A stretch of 6,048 nucleotides of DNA, from positions 1 to 6,048 of the forward strand of contig CALGVL010000351.1 in assembly GCA_937930165.1 (NCBI GenBank), written 5' to 3'. The notes beneath the pieces are model-generated. The model was not told the origin of the DNA. It made no database searches and saw only the letters and a program-made list of their open reading frames with translations. The translations under genes and the position numbers were made by a program. Positions 1 to 5,720 of this stretch are shown one piece after another (within the stretch, counting starts at the first letter, position 1; every line of letters begins with the position of its first letter). The DNA comes from an uncultured Acetobacteraceae bacterium (GTDB taxonomy: Bacteria; Pseudomonadota; Alphaproteobacteria; Acetobacterales; Acetobacteraceae).

Positions 1-562
1 GGGTGCGGCGGAAGCTCTCGACGATGCGGCGGGAGGCGGCGACGCCGAGATCGGCGGTAATCAGCGTCTCCTCCAGCTCCTCCAGCGCCTCCTCGTCGAG
101 GCGGCGCTTGCGGAAGAGGGAGGTGACGCTCTCGTTCAGCCGCTGGCTGGAACGCGCCAGCCCGGCCTTGAGCCGGGCGAACCACCCCCCTGGCTGCGGC
201 CTGGCCGGGGCGCTGGGCACCGGCTCCGGCTCGGCCGCCTCCGCTGCCGGTGGCGTCGTGTCCTCGGCAGGGGCGCGCAACGCCTCCTCGGCGGGCGAGG
301 GCGGCGGGGCCGGCGGGGCGAGGTCCTCGCTGCCGATCCGCTCCAGCGGACTTTGCGGGGTGAAGGGCGGGGGCGGCGCCGCGGGCGGCACCGGGGGTTC
401 CGGCAACGCCTGGGGCGGCAGGGTGGGCGGTCCCTCGGGCGGGGCCGGCTCGGGCGGCTGGCCCGGCGGGCTGGTCAGCGGCGGCTCCTGCGCCGGGGGC
501 GGCGGCTGCTCGGTCTCGGGGCCGCGGCCACGCAGGCGGGTGATCCAGTCGCGCAGCGCCAT
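1..562 (-). CDS. ftsY: Signal recognition particle receptor FtsY, N-terminal part (runs off the left edge)
   Basis: FtsY is the membrane-bound GTPase receptor that docks SRP–ribosome complexes at the Sec translocon for cotranslational membrane insertion. The 187 visible residues start MALRDWITRLRGRG, a short basic, probably amphipathic helix. A proline-rich, presumably disordered A-domain follows at about residues 16–122. The start of the NG domain comes next, with the hallmark GWFARLKAGLARSS near residue 124 and then a helix bundle ending ADLGVAASRRIVESF. The GTPase G domain lies outside the window, so no nucleotide-binding motif can be checked. The ATG at 562 is preceded by GGAGG at 573–577 (10-base spacing) inside the end of mtaB. 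Only two bases separate it from the mtaB stop, so the two are probably coupled in translation. The family call rests on the N-domain and the operon context. The linker is unusually rich in proline, with fewer acidic residues than the E. coli A-domain. Confidence 0.9.
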   Translation of the reverse strand, partial: MALRDWITRLRGRGPETEQPPPPAQEPPLTSPPGQPPEPAPPEGPPTLPPQALPEPPVPPAAPPPPFTPQSPLERIGSEDLAPPAPPPSPAEEALRAPAEDTTPPAAEAAEPEPVPSAPARPQPGGWFARLKAGLARSSQRLNESVTSLFRKRRLDEEALEELEETLITADLGVAASRRIVESFRRT

Positions 563-564
563 GC

Positions 565-1806
565 TCAGGCAACCTCCGCCAACAGACCATCCGGAGTCGC
601 GCCGGTCACGCGCAGATGCCGCAACTCGCCGGGCGCGGCGCGGCCACGGGCCAGGCGCAGCGGCGCGAAATGGGCGGTATGGCCGCGATCCCCGCGCTCG
701 AACAGCACGGCTTCCTCCTGTCCCATGCGCGAGGCGAAGAAGCGCGCCGCCGCCGCCTGGCCGATGGCGCGCAGCCTGGCCGCGCGTTCCCGCCGCAGCG
801 GCACGGGCAGTTGCGGCATCCGCGCTGCCGGGGTGCCCGGCCGCTCGGAATAGGGAAAGACGTGCAGGAAGGTGAGTTCCATCTCCGCCACCAGATCCAG
901 CATCTGCCGGAACTGCTCCTCCGTCTCGGTCGGGAAGCCGGCGATGAGGTCGGCGCCGAAGGCGATGTCCGGCCGCAGGGAGCGGGCACGGCGGGCGACC
1001 GCCAGGGCATCGGCGCGCAGGTGCCGGCGCTTCATGCGCTTCAGGATCAGATCGGCCCCGTGCTGCAGGGAGAGATGCAGATGCGGCATCAGCCGCGGTT
1101 CCTCGGCGATCAGGCACCAGAGATCCTCGTCGATCTCCACCGGATCGAGGGAGGAGAGGCGCAGCCGTGGCAATTCCGGCACCAGGGCCAGCAGGCGCCG
1201 CACCATCTGGCCGAGCGTCGGCTGCCCCGGCAGGTCCGGGCCGTAGGAGGTGATGTCCACCCCGGTCAGCACGACCTCCCGGTATCCGCGCTCCACCAGA
1301 ATCCGCACCTGCTCCACCACCGCGCCGATCGGCACGGAGCGGGAGGGGCCGCGGCCATAGGGGATGACGCAGAAGGTGCAGCGATGGTCGCAACCCTGCT
1401 GCACCTGCACGAAGGCGCGGGCGCGGCCGGCGAAATCGGTGACGAGATGCGCCGCCGTCTCGGTGGCGGCCATGATGTCGGTGACGGGGGCGGGCGGCGC
1501 GTCCAGCGCCCAGGCTTCCGGCTTCAGCTTCTCGGCATTGCCGATGACGCGGGCGACGCCGGGCAGCGCGGCCCAGCGTTCCGGGTTGATCTGCGCGGCG
1601 CAGCCGGTGACGAGGATGCGCGCCTCCGGATTCTTCCGGTGGGCGCTGCGGATGGCCTGCCGGGCCTGGCGCTCGGCCTCGGCGGTGACGGCGCAGGTGT
1701 TGACCACGATGGTCCCGGCATGGCCGGCCTTGGTCGCCAGGTCCCGTATCGCCTCGGATTCATAGGTATTGAGGCGGCAGCCGAAGGTGAGGACGTCAAC
1801 GGTCAT
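565..1806 (-). CDS. mtaB: tRNA (N6-L-threonylcarbamoyladenosine(37)-C2)-methylthiotransferase MtaB
   Basis: This is a radical-SAM enzyme that adds a methylthio group to t6A37 of tRNAs decoding ANN codons, giving ms2t6A in the cytoplasm. The 413 residues show the N-terminal UPF0004 domain with its cluster cysteines C10 (TFGCRLN), C38 (NTCAVT) and C69 (TGCAAQ). The radical-SAM motif CDHRCTFC follows with C139, C143 and C146, then LTGVDITSYG, HLHLSLQ and HVFPYSERPGTPAARMPQ. A short TRAM-like end is rich in R and G. TFGCRLNxYESE and NTCAVTAEAERQARQ point to MtaB rather than MiaB. The length is slightly below the roughly 430–450 residues of Gram-positive homologues. The frame stays open for 72 more codons upstream, but that stretch lies inside dapF, and the ATG at 1806 begins MTVDVLTFGCR as the family does. 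No Shine–Dalgarno sequence is visible. The start overlaps the dapF stop as ATGA, so reinitiation is likely. Confidence 0.95.
   Translation of the reverse strand: MTVDVLTFGCRLNTYESEAIRDLATKAGHAGTIVVNTCAVTAEAERQARQAIRSAHRKNPEARILVTGCAAQINPERWAALPGVARVIGNAEKLKPEAWALDAPPAPVTDIMAATETAAHLVTDFAGRARAFVQVQQGCDHRCTFCVIPYGRGPSRSVPIGAVVEQVRILVERGYREVVLTGVDITSYGPDLPGQPTLGQMVRRLLALVPELPRLRLSSLDPVEIDEDLWCLIAEEPRLMPHLHLSLQHGADLILKRMKRRHLRADALAVARRARSLRPDIAFGADLIAGFPTETEEQFRQMLDLVAEMELTFLHVFPYSERPGTPAARMPQLPVPLRRERAARLRAIGQAAAARFFASRMGQEEAVLFERGDRGHTAHFAPLRLARGRAAPGELRHLRVTGATPDGLLAEVA
573..577 (-). promoter_or_regulatory. Ribosome binding site of ftsY inside mtaB
   Basis: The minus strand reads GGAGG ten bases before the ftsY ATG, within the last codons of mtaB. 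It supports the ATG at 562 and means ftsY can be loaded by ribosomes ending mtaB. Confidence 0.6.
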
Positions 1807-2636
1807 ACAGGGTAGGCGTCCAGGTCGAGTTCGCCGGTGAAGGCGATGGCGACGGGGCCGGTCATCAGCACATGCCCGTCCTCCCGCCATTCGATCTCCA
1901 GATCGCCGCCCGGCAGGGTGACGGTGGCGCGCCGCCCGGTCAGGCCACGCCGCACCGCATTCACCAGCGTGGCACAGGCACCGGAACCGCAGGCGCGGGT
2001 CAGGCCGGCTCCCCTCTCCCATACGATCAGGCGGATGTGGTCGGGGGCCAGGACTTGTGCGAAGCCGATATTCGCCCGTTCCGGGAAGATCGGATCGTGC
2101 TCCAGGGAGGGCCCGAGTTCCGCCACCGGCGCCGTATCCAGATCGCGAAGGAAGAAGGTGGCGTGTGGGTTGCCCATGGAGCAGGCCGCCGGATCCGCCA
2201 CCACGCCACGCGAGAGCGGCAGGTGCAGCGTGTCGGTCTCATAGGCCAGCGGAATCTCCCGCCAATCCAGCCGGGCGGGCCCCATATCCACGGCATAGCG
2301 CCCGTCCGGCAGCGCCTCGGCTTGCAGCTCACCGCTGATGGTGCGGATCGTCACCGAGCGCCGGCCGGTTTCCTGCGCCAGCAGATGCGCGACGCAGCGG
2401 GTGGCGTTGCCGCAGGCCCCGGCCTCGGAACCGTCCGGGTTGCGGATGCGCATGAAGACATCTGCCCCCCCTGGCGTGCCCGCCGGCTCCAGGATGATGA
2501 GCTGGTCGCAGCCCACCCCGGTATGCCGGTCCGCAAGGGCGGCGGCACGGGCGGGCGTGATGGCGAGCCCCGACCGCCGCGCATCCAGCACGACGAAGTC
2601 ATTGCCCAGGCCATGCATCTTCCGGAAGGGAGTCAT
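1803..2636 (-). CDS. dapF: Diaminopimelate epimerase DapF
   Basis: DapF interconverts LL- and meso-diaminopimelate, the last step before lysine and the source of meso-DAP for peptidoglycan, using two cysteines without a cofactor. The 277-residue product has the opening MTPFRKMHGLGNDFVVLD, GVGCDQLI at 40–47, RIRNPDGSEAGACGNATRC with catalytic C75, GNPH at 155–158, and VWERGAGLTRACGSGACAT with catalytic C216. Both halves of the two-fold epimerase are complete and the length is normal. I chose the ATG at 2636 because homologues start there. A TTG at 2672 would add 12 residues that do not resemble the family, and neither start has a good ribosome binding site. Its stop overlaps the mtaB start. 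The 81 bases between this gene and the phosphoesterase upstream carry inverted repeats that could influence expression. Confidence 0.97.
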   Translation of the reverse strand: MTPFRKMHGLGNDFVVLDARRSGLAITPARAAALADRHTGVGCDQLIILEPAGTPGGADVFMRIRNPDGSEAGACGNATRCVAHLLAQETGRRSVTIRTISGELQAEALPDGRYAVDMGPARLDWREIPLAYETDTLHLPLSRGVVADPAACSMGNPHATFFLRDLDTAPVAELGPSLEHDPIFPERANIGFAQVLAPDHIRLIVWERGAGLTRACGSGACATLVNAVRRGLTGRRATVTLPGGDLEIEWREDGHVLMTGPVAIAFTGELDLDAYPV

Positions 2637-2647
2637 CCCCCGGCATA

Positions 2648-2687
2648 TGCGCCGGTTCGGCGCCCGATCCAAGACCGCACCGGCGCA
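2648..2687 (-). repeat. 9-base inverted repeat in the dapF leader
   Basis: Positions 2648–2656 (TGCGCCGGT) and 2679–2687 (ACCGGCGCA) are perfect reverse complements separated by 22 bases. On the transcribed strand the structure ends 11 bases before the dapF ATG, so it could form a stem next to the ribosome entry site. A smaller TCGG/CCGA stem (2657–2660 with 2664–2667) sits in the loop. A role as operator, RNA switch or processing site is inference. In DNA this rich in G and C such repeats also arise by chance. Confidence 0.55.
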
Positions 2688-2693
2688 AACCAG

Positions 2694-2718
2694 CCCCGAG
2701 AGCCGGGGATTCCCGGCT
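2694..2718 (-). terminator. Possible weak terminator or attenuator hairpins after the phosphoesterase gene
   Basis: Starting at the last base of the phosphoesterase stop codon, the minus strand can form a perfect 7-pair stem (2712–2718 with 2701–2707, 4-base loop). A second stem, 2704–2708 with 2694–2698, shares bases with the first, so the two exclude each other. There is no real U tract behind either, only GGTTTG, so a classic intrinsic terminator is doubtful. The pair could reduce readthrough into dapF or protect the upstream mRNA end. Confidence 0.35.
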
Positions 2719-3431
2719 CAGCTCCGCAGGAAGGCCAGCCGGTCCTCCTCCAGCACCAGGCAGGTCAGATCCCGGCCAAAGACCGCGCCGGTGTCGATAT
2801 TGATCCGGTTGCGCCTAATCTCCGGCCCGTTGCGCACCGGCGTGTGGCCATGCACCACGACGGCGCCGAAATCCGCCTCCGAATGCAGGAAGGCGTGGCG
2901 GATGCGCAGCAGGTCGTCCTCCGCCTGCTCCGCCAGCGGCACCCCCGGCTTCAGCCCGGCATGGACGAAGAGATAGCCGCCCAGGCGGTGGTGCAAGGAG
3001 AGGCCGCGCAGGAAGGCCCGATGCGCCGCTGGAATGGCATCCGGCCATTCCGACGGGCTGGAGTCGGGGTCCAGGCCCCAGCTTTCCAGCGCCTCCCGCC
3101 CGCCGGTGTAGAGCCAGTCGGTGATGGCGGCACGCTCCCCGGCCAGGGCATCCAGCATGGTGCGCTCATGGTTGCCCATGAGGTTCACCACCGGCACCCC
3201 CGGCAGCACCGGCCCGGCGGCGAGGCGGGCCACCACCCCGGCGCTGTCCGGCCCCTTGTCCACATAATCGCCGAGATGCAGCAGCAGCGGCCGTGCCACC
3301 GGCCGCGCCGCAAGATCGGCGCCGATCATGGCATGCAGGCTGGCGAGCTTGTCGGCGCAGCCATGGATGTCGCCGATGGCATAGACGCGGTGCCCCGGTG
3401 GCAACGCGGCGGGGGCGGGCTGGAATTCCAT
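2718..3431 (-). CDS. Metallophosphoesterase, Ser/Thr protein phosphatase or diadenosine tetraphosphatase type
   Basis: This is a calcineurin-like phosphoesterase of 237 residues using a two-metal centre, predicted cytoplasmic with no signal peptide. The whole metal-ligand set is present: GDIHG at 20–24, GDYVDKG at 54–60, GNHE at 86–89, a histidine in FVHAG at 155–159, and HGHTPV at 194–199. The segment DWLYTGGREALESWG (105–119) is typical of bacterial PPP-type phosphatases related to ApaH and PrpE. The substrate (phosphoprotein, Ap4A or another phosphoester) cannot be decided from sequence. The ATG at 3431 begins MEFQPAP shortly before the first motif. A GTG at 3473 would add 14 residues and lies deep in the divergent intergenic region, so I prefer the ATG. 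A GGAGA about 12 bases upstream is a weak ribosome binding site. It lies upstream of dapF on the same strand and may be cotranscribed, although hairpins lie between. Confidence 0.88.
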   Translation of the reverse strand: MEFQPAPAALPPGHRVYAIGDIHGCADKLASLHAMIGADLAARPVARPLLLHLGDYVDKGPDSAGVVARLAAGPVLPGVPVVNLMGNHERTMLDALAGERAAITDWLYTGGREALESWGLDPDSSPSEWPDAIPAAHRAFLRGLSLHHRLGGYLFVHAGLKPGVPLAEQAEDDLLRIRHAFLHSEADFGAVVVHGHTPVRNGPEIRRNRINIDTGAVFGRDLTCLVLEEDRLAFLRS

Positions 3432-3544
3432 GGGCCGAAGGGTTCTCCACGGGCGCCCGGAAGGCAAGGCCACCCCCTGCCCTGGCCATCCCCCCGCCGA
3501 TATGCGACGGATTCCGCAGCGACACCCGCAGGGAAGGAGAACAC
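3432..3544. promoter_or_regulatory. Divergent intergenic region between the phosphoesterase and MaoC genes
   Basis: These 113 bases separate two genes read outward, so promoters for both directions should be here. The region contains a 10-base perfect palindrome, CGGGCGCCCG, at 3450–3459. I could not find a convincing −35/−10 pair on either strand. The role is inferred from gene orientation only. Confidence 0.5.
3534..3540 (+). promoter_or_regulatory. Strong ribosome binding site for the MaoC gene
   Basis: AAGGAGA lies just before the ATG at 3545, with five bases between AGGAG and the start codon. It is the best ribosome binding site in the window. It fixes the start and suggests efficient translation. 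Confidence 0.85.
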
Positions 3545-4003
3545 ATGCTGGAAGTGGAGAATGTCGAGGCGCTGAAGGCCCATATCGGCCAGAAGCTCGG
3601 CAGCAGCGACTGGCTGGTGGTGGACCAGAAGATGATCGACCAATTCGCCGAGGCCACCGGCGACCACCAGTGGATCCATGTGGATGTCGAGCGGGCGAAG
3701 CGCGAGATGCCGGGCGGCAAGACCATCGCGCATGGCTACCTGACGCTCTCGCTGCTGCCGCGGCTGAACCAGGGCATCTTCACCATCAAGAGCCGGAAGC
3801 GCGGGGTGAATTACGGCTCGAACAAGGTGCGCTTCACTGCGCCGGTGCCGGCCGGGTCCCGCATCCGCGGCCATCTGACCCTGAAGGGGATCGAGCCGAT
3901 GGGGGATGGCTGCTCCCGCCTCACCTTCGAGGCGACGGTGGAGGTGGAGGGCAACTCCCGCCCTGCCCTGGTCGCCGAGACCCTGTCGCTGGTCTACGAA
4001 TAG
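3545..4003 (+). CDS. MaoC family (R)-specific enoyl-CoA hydratase, NodN/HtdZ-like
   Basis: This is a single hot-dog domain of 152 residues, predicted to hydrate trans-2-enoyl-CoA to (R)-3-hydroxyacyl-CoA in the cytoplasm, usually as a dimer. The signature FAEATGDHQWIHVD (34–47) holds the hydratase-2 catalytic pair D40 and H45, followed by IAHGYLTLSLLPRL. INYGSNKVRF-like (here VNYGSNKVRF), APVPAGSRIRG and VEVEGNSRPALVAE are also family blocks. From memory, the sequence closely matches mycobacterial Rv0130 (HtdZ), including the same D40/H45 numbering, and the NodN branch of MaoC proteins. The full length is present. Longer open frames upstream are excluded by the strong ribosome binding site. 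The physiological substrate is unknown. Fatty acid oxidation, polyhydroxyalkanoate precursor supply or acyl detoxification are all possible. An oxidoreductase gene follows 13 bases after the stop, so the two are probably cotranscribed. Confidence 0.93.
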   Translation: MLEVENVEALKAHIGQKLGSSDWLVVDQKMIDQFAEATGDHQWIHVDVERAKREMPGGKTIAHGYLTLSLLPRLNQGIFTIKSRKRGVNYGSNKVRFTAPVPAGSRIRGHLTLKGIEPMGDGCSRLTFEATVEVEGNSRPALVAETLSLVYE

Positions 4004-4016
4004 GCCAGACTGGCCG

Positions 4017-5009
4017 ATGCGGGTCACGGTCCTGGGTGCCGGGGCGGTGGGCGGCTGGCTCGCCGCCGGGCTGGCGCGGGCCGGGCTGGAGGTCGGGATC
4101 CTGGCCCGTGGCGCCAGCCTCGCCGCGCTGCGGGCGCAGGGGCTGGTCTATCTTGAGGGCGAGCGGCGCGAGGTCTTCCGCCTGCCGGCCACGGATGACC
4201 CGGTGGCGCTGCGCGGCGCCGACCTGCTGCTGCTCGGGCTGAAAAGCCACGACCTGCCGCGCGCCCTGCCCCTGATCCAGGCACTGCTGGGGGAGCGGAC
4301 GGTCATCCTGCCGGCCCAGAACGGCATCCCCTGGTGGTTCCTGCAAGGCTTCGGCGGCCCCGCGCAGGGGCTTACGCTGGAGAGCGTCGATCCTGGCGGC
4401 GCCCTGGCCCGCGCCCTGCCGGCGGATCGCGTCATCGGCTGCGTCGCGCATGTGGCGAGCCGGGTGGAGGCGCCCGGCCAGGTGCGGCTGGTGAAGGCGG
4501 ACCGGCTGCTGCTCGGCGAGCCGGGCGGTGCACCCGGCCCGCGCGTCGTGGCGCTGGCGGAAACCTTCCGCGCCGGCGGGGTGCCGGCGCAGGCAGTGCC
4601 GGATATCCGCGCCGAGATCTGGCTGAAGCTCTGGGGCAATTCCAACATGAACCCGCTCTCGGCGCTCTGCCGTGCCGATGCGGCGCAGATGCTGGACGAT
4701 CCGGAGGTGCGCGGCCTGGTGGTGGCGATGATGCGGGAGATGGCGGAAATCGGCGCCCGCATCGGCCTGCCCATCGCCCAGGACCCGGCGGAGCGAATCG
4801 CCGTCACCCGCCGCCTCGGCGCCTTCCGCACCTCCATGCTGCAGGATCTGGAGGCGGGGCGGAGCCTGGAGATCGGGCCGCTGCTCGGCGGGCTGGTGGA
4901 ACTGGCAGAGCATCTGGGCCTGGAGGCGCCGCAACTGCAAGGCGTGCACGGGCTGGTCCGGCTGCTGGCACGCAATCTCGGCCTGGATGGGGTGGCACCG
5001 GCCGGATGA
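4017..5009 (+). CDS. Ketopantoate reductase (ApbA/PanE) family oxidoreductase
   Basis: The 330-residue product belongs to the family that reduces 2-dehydropantoate to pantoate with NADPH in coenzyme A synthesis. It shows the N-terminal Rossmann motif GAGAVGG (7–13), LKSHD at 75–79, QNGIPWWFLQGF at 101–112 (N102 matches the substrate asparagine), and the catalytic lysine K204 in IWLKLWGNSNMNPLSAL. The C-terminal helical domain has TSMLQDLEAGRSLEI (272–286), with the expected serine and glutamate. All key residues are present, so it should be active. It is longer than the roughly 300-residue E. coli PanE and has the NGIPWWF variant, which I recall from paralogues often annotated as PanE without proof. 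I therefore leave the symbol empty. The ATG at 4017 gives MRVTVLGAG directly at the Rossmann fold. The ribosome binding site is weak, so coupling to the MaoC gene 13 bases upstream is likely. Confidence 0.9.
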   Translation: MRVTVLGAGAVGGWLAAGLARAGLEVGILARGASLAALRAQGLVYLEGERREVFRLPATDDPVALRGADLLLLGLKSHDLPRALPLIQALLGERTVILPAQNGIPWWFLQGFGGPAQGLTLESVDPGGALARALPADRVIGCVAHVASRVEAPGQVRLVKADRLLLGEPGGAPGPRVVALAETFRAGGVPAQAVPDIRAEIWLKLWGNSNMNPLSALCRADAAQMLDDPEVRGLVVAMMREMAEIGARIGLPIAQDPAERIAVTRRLGAFRTSMLQDLEAGRSLEIGPLLGGLVELAEHLGLEAPQLQGVHGLVRLLARNLGLDGVAPAG

Positions 5010-5039
5010 ACCGGAGGCCCGCCCGGGCGTCTTGTCCCC

Positions 5040-5447
5040 ATGCGGAAAGGATGCGCGGGCGCATCGCGCCGGCTCTGGCTGCTGGGCTTCGCTGCACTGC
5101 TGGCCAAACCGGCTGCGGGCGAGGAAGGGACGCGCCGTCCGCGCCGCTCGCCGCCATCCCGGGCCGAAGCCCCGCTGCCCATGCCCCCGCCTCCGCTGCC
5201 ACAGACCGAGGGGGCGCCCCCCGCCTCCCACATTCCCCGCTCGGAGCCGGCGCCGGTGCCAGACAGGGATATCGGCCCGCCATTGGAAGACCAGCAGGCG
5301 CGGCCGCAACTGGATCTTGGTGTGCCGACCCCGCCGCTGGTGCCGGAGGGCGAAACCTTCCGCCGCGGCGATCCCTCACCGGACCGGCGCCAGCCATCCG
5401 GCTTGCAGCTGCCCTCGCCCGGCGCAACGCTGCGGCTGCCCTTCTGA
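5040..5447 (+). CDS. Hypothetical proline-rich secreted protein
   Basis: I do not recognise this 135-residue protein. It opens with a basic segment (RK, then RR at 10–11) and a hydrophobic core, LWLLGFAALLA (12–22). A plausible signal peptidase I site lies near PAAG/EE (about residues 27–28), so export to the periplasm is likely. There is no lipobox cysteine after the core. The rest has about 30 prolines, many R, E and D residues and no visible domain, so it is probably disordered. It ends in ATLRLPF. The frame begins 30 bases after the stop of the oxidoreductase, on the same strand, so it may be the last gene of that operon. No in-frame start lies between that stop and the ATG at 5040, and there is no well-spaced ribosome binding site. 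Codon third positions favour G/C. The main doubt is whether it is expressed. Confidence 0.65.
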   Translation: MRKGCAGASRRLWLLGFAALLAKPAAGEEGTRRPRRSPPSRAEAPLPMPPPPLPQTEGAPPASHIPRSEPAPVPDRDIGPPLEDQQARPQLDLGVPTPPLVPEGETFRRGDPSPDRRQPSGLQLPSPGATLRLPF

Positions 5448-5461
5448 TCAGTCGGGCCGCA
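5431..5461. terminator. Possible bidirectional hairpin across two abutting stop codons
   Basis: TGCGGC at 5431–5436 pairs perfectly with GCCGCA at 5456–5461. The 19-base loop contains TGATCA (5445–5450), which is the stop codon of one gene on each strand. The position suits a shared terminator for convergent genes. There is no T tract on either side, and only six pairs are perfect, so support is limited. Confidence 0.3.
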
Positions 5462-5621
5462 CCTCCTCCTCGTCGGGGGCAGGGATGCCTTCGATGCCCT
5501 CCTCCTCGGGGAGTGGCAGGCTCTCCACCGATTCCTCGACGGGATCGGGGCTCAGATCGTCCGGGCCGGGCTCCTCCGCCCGGTCCTCGCGCGGGGTGAT
5601 CCGGTCGCGTCTCGGGCCCAT
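5448..5621 (-). CDS. Small acidic proline-rich hypothetical protein (57 residues)
   Basis: I do not recognise this protein and assign no function. It has 20 acidic and 6 basic residues and 11 prolines. It has no lysine, cysteine or aromatic residue. The first 14 residues are basic (five arginines), and the rest is acidic, with runs EEE at 39–41 and 51–53 and the near-repeat GIEGIP. It should be fully disordered and cytoplasmic: no signal peptide or membrane segment is present. The start is well supported by GGGAGG six bases before the ATG at 5621. An extended frame to 5927 would run backwards through the DUF1272 gene and is rejected. Its stop abuts the stop of the secreted protein on the other strand with no spacer. 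Because of the good ribosome binding site I think it is real. Confidence 0.65.
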   Translation of the reverse strand: MGPRRDRITPREDRAEEPGPDDLSPDPVEESVESLPLPEEEGIEGIPAPDEEEVRPD

Positions 5622-5627
5622 GTCGTG

Positions 5628-5633
5628 CCTCCC
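5628..5633 (-). promoter_or_regulatory. Ribosome binding site of the 57-residue acidic protein
   Basis: The minus strand reads GGGAGG, then six bases, then the ATG at 5621. This near-ideal site decides the start and is the main evidence that the short gene is translated. Confidence 0.75.
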
Positions 5634-5647
5634 GCTGCGGTGGCGCG

Positions 5648-5674
5648 GCAACGCGGCCGGCCGCTGCGGGTTGC
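5648..5674. repeat. 12-base palindrome with flanking dyad in a divergent intergenic region
   Basis: GCGGCCGGCCGC at 5653–5664 is a perfect palindrome. It is flanked by GCAAC (5648–5652) and, after five extra bases, its complement GTTGC (5670–5674). The 9-mer CCGCTGCGG also occurs twice in direct orientation (5632–5640 and 5661–5669). The 111-base region 5622–5732 must carry promoters for both neighbours, so this could be an operator. TTGACC at 5677–5682 resembles a −35 box, but no matching −10 is evident. Confidence 0.4.
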
Positions 5675-5714
5675 GCTTGACCCGCCAGGGCGTGCCATGG
5701 AGCCTGGAGGCAAA

Positions 5715-5720
5715 GGGAGG
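5715..5720 (+). promoter_or_regulatory. Ribosome binding site of the DUF1272 gene
   Basis: GGGAGG lies 12 bases before the ATG at 5733, slightly far but usable (GAGGAA at 5717–5722 is 10 bases away). It supports that ATG over the in-frame ATG at 5697, which would precede the site. Confidence 0.55.

Noticed and set aside
301..540. GGCGG-rich stretch as a tandem DNA repeat
   Set aside because: It is explained by the proline codons of the FtsY linker. The unit is not regular.
616..1815. 399-codon plus-strand open frame
   Set aside because: It is antisense to mtaB, which has all six cluster cysteines.
1807..2022. 72-codon upstream extension of the mtaB frame
   Set aside because: It lies entirely within the 3' end of dapF in another frame, has no resemblance to the family, and the ATG at 1806 begins exactly where MtaB proteins do.
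3450..3459. CGGGCGCCCG palindrome as an operator
   Set aside because: It is too short and too GC-biased to separate from chance in this DNA. I mention it only within the intergenic region entry.
1872..3575. 567-codon open frame on the plus strand
   Set aside because: It is antisense to dapF and the phosphoesterase, both of which carry complete catalytic motifs. Its translation is low-complexity H/Q/R/P/G typical of GC-rich shadows.
3921..5309. 462-codon open frame on the minus strand, and a second one at 4148–5233
   Set aside because: Both are antisense to the reductase gene, whose motifs are intact. The translations are Q/R/A/P-rich with no recognisable domain.
5427..5447. C-terminal phenylalanine (ATLRLPF) as an outer-membrane barrel signal
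   Set aside because: The preceding sequence is proline-rich and has no alternating beta-strand pattern, so a barrel is implausible.
5006..5599. Plus-strand frame starting ATGA at the reductase stop (begins MNRRPARASC)
   Set aside because: The overlap looks like translational coupling, but the product has no signal peptide or domain, and it competes with the frame at 5040 that encodes a clear signal peptide.
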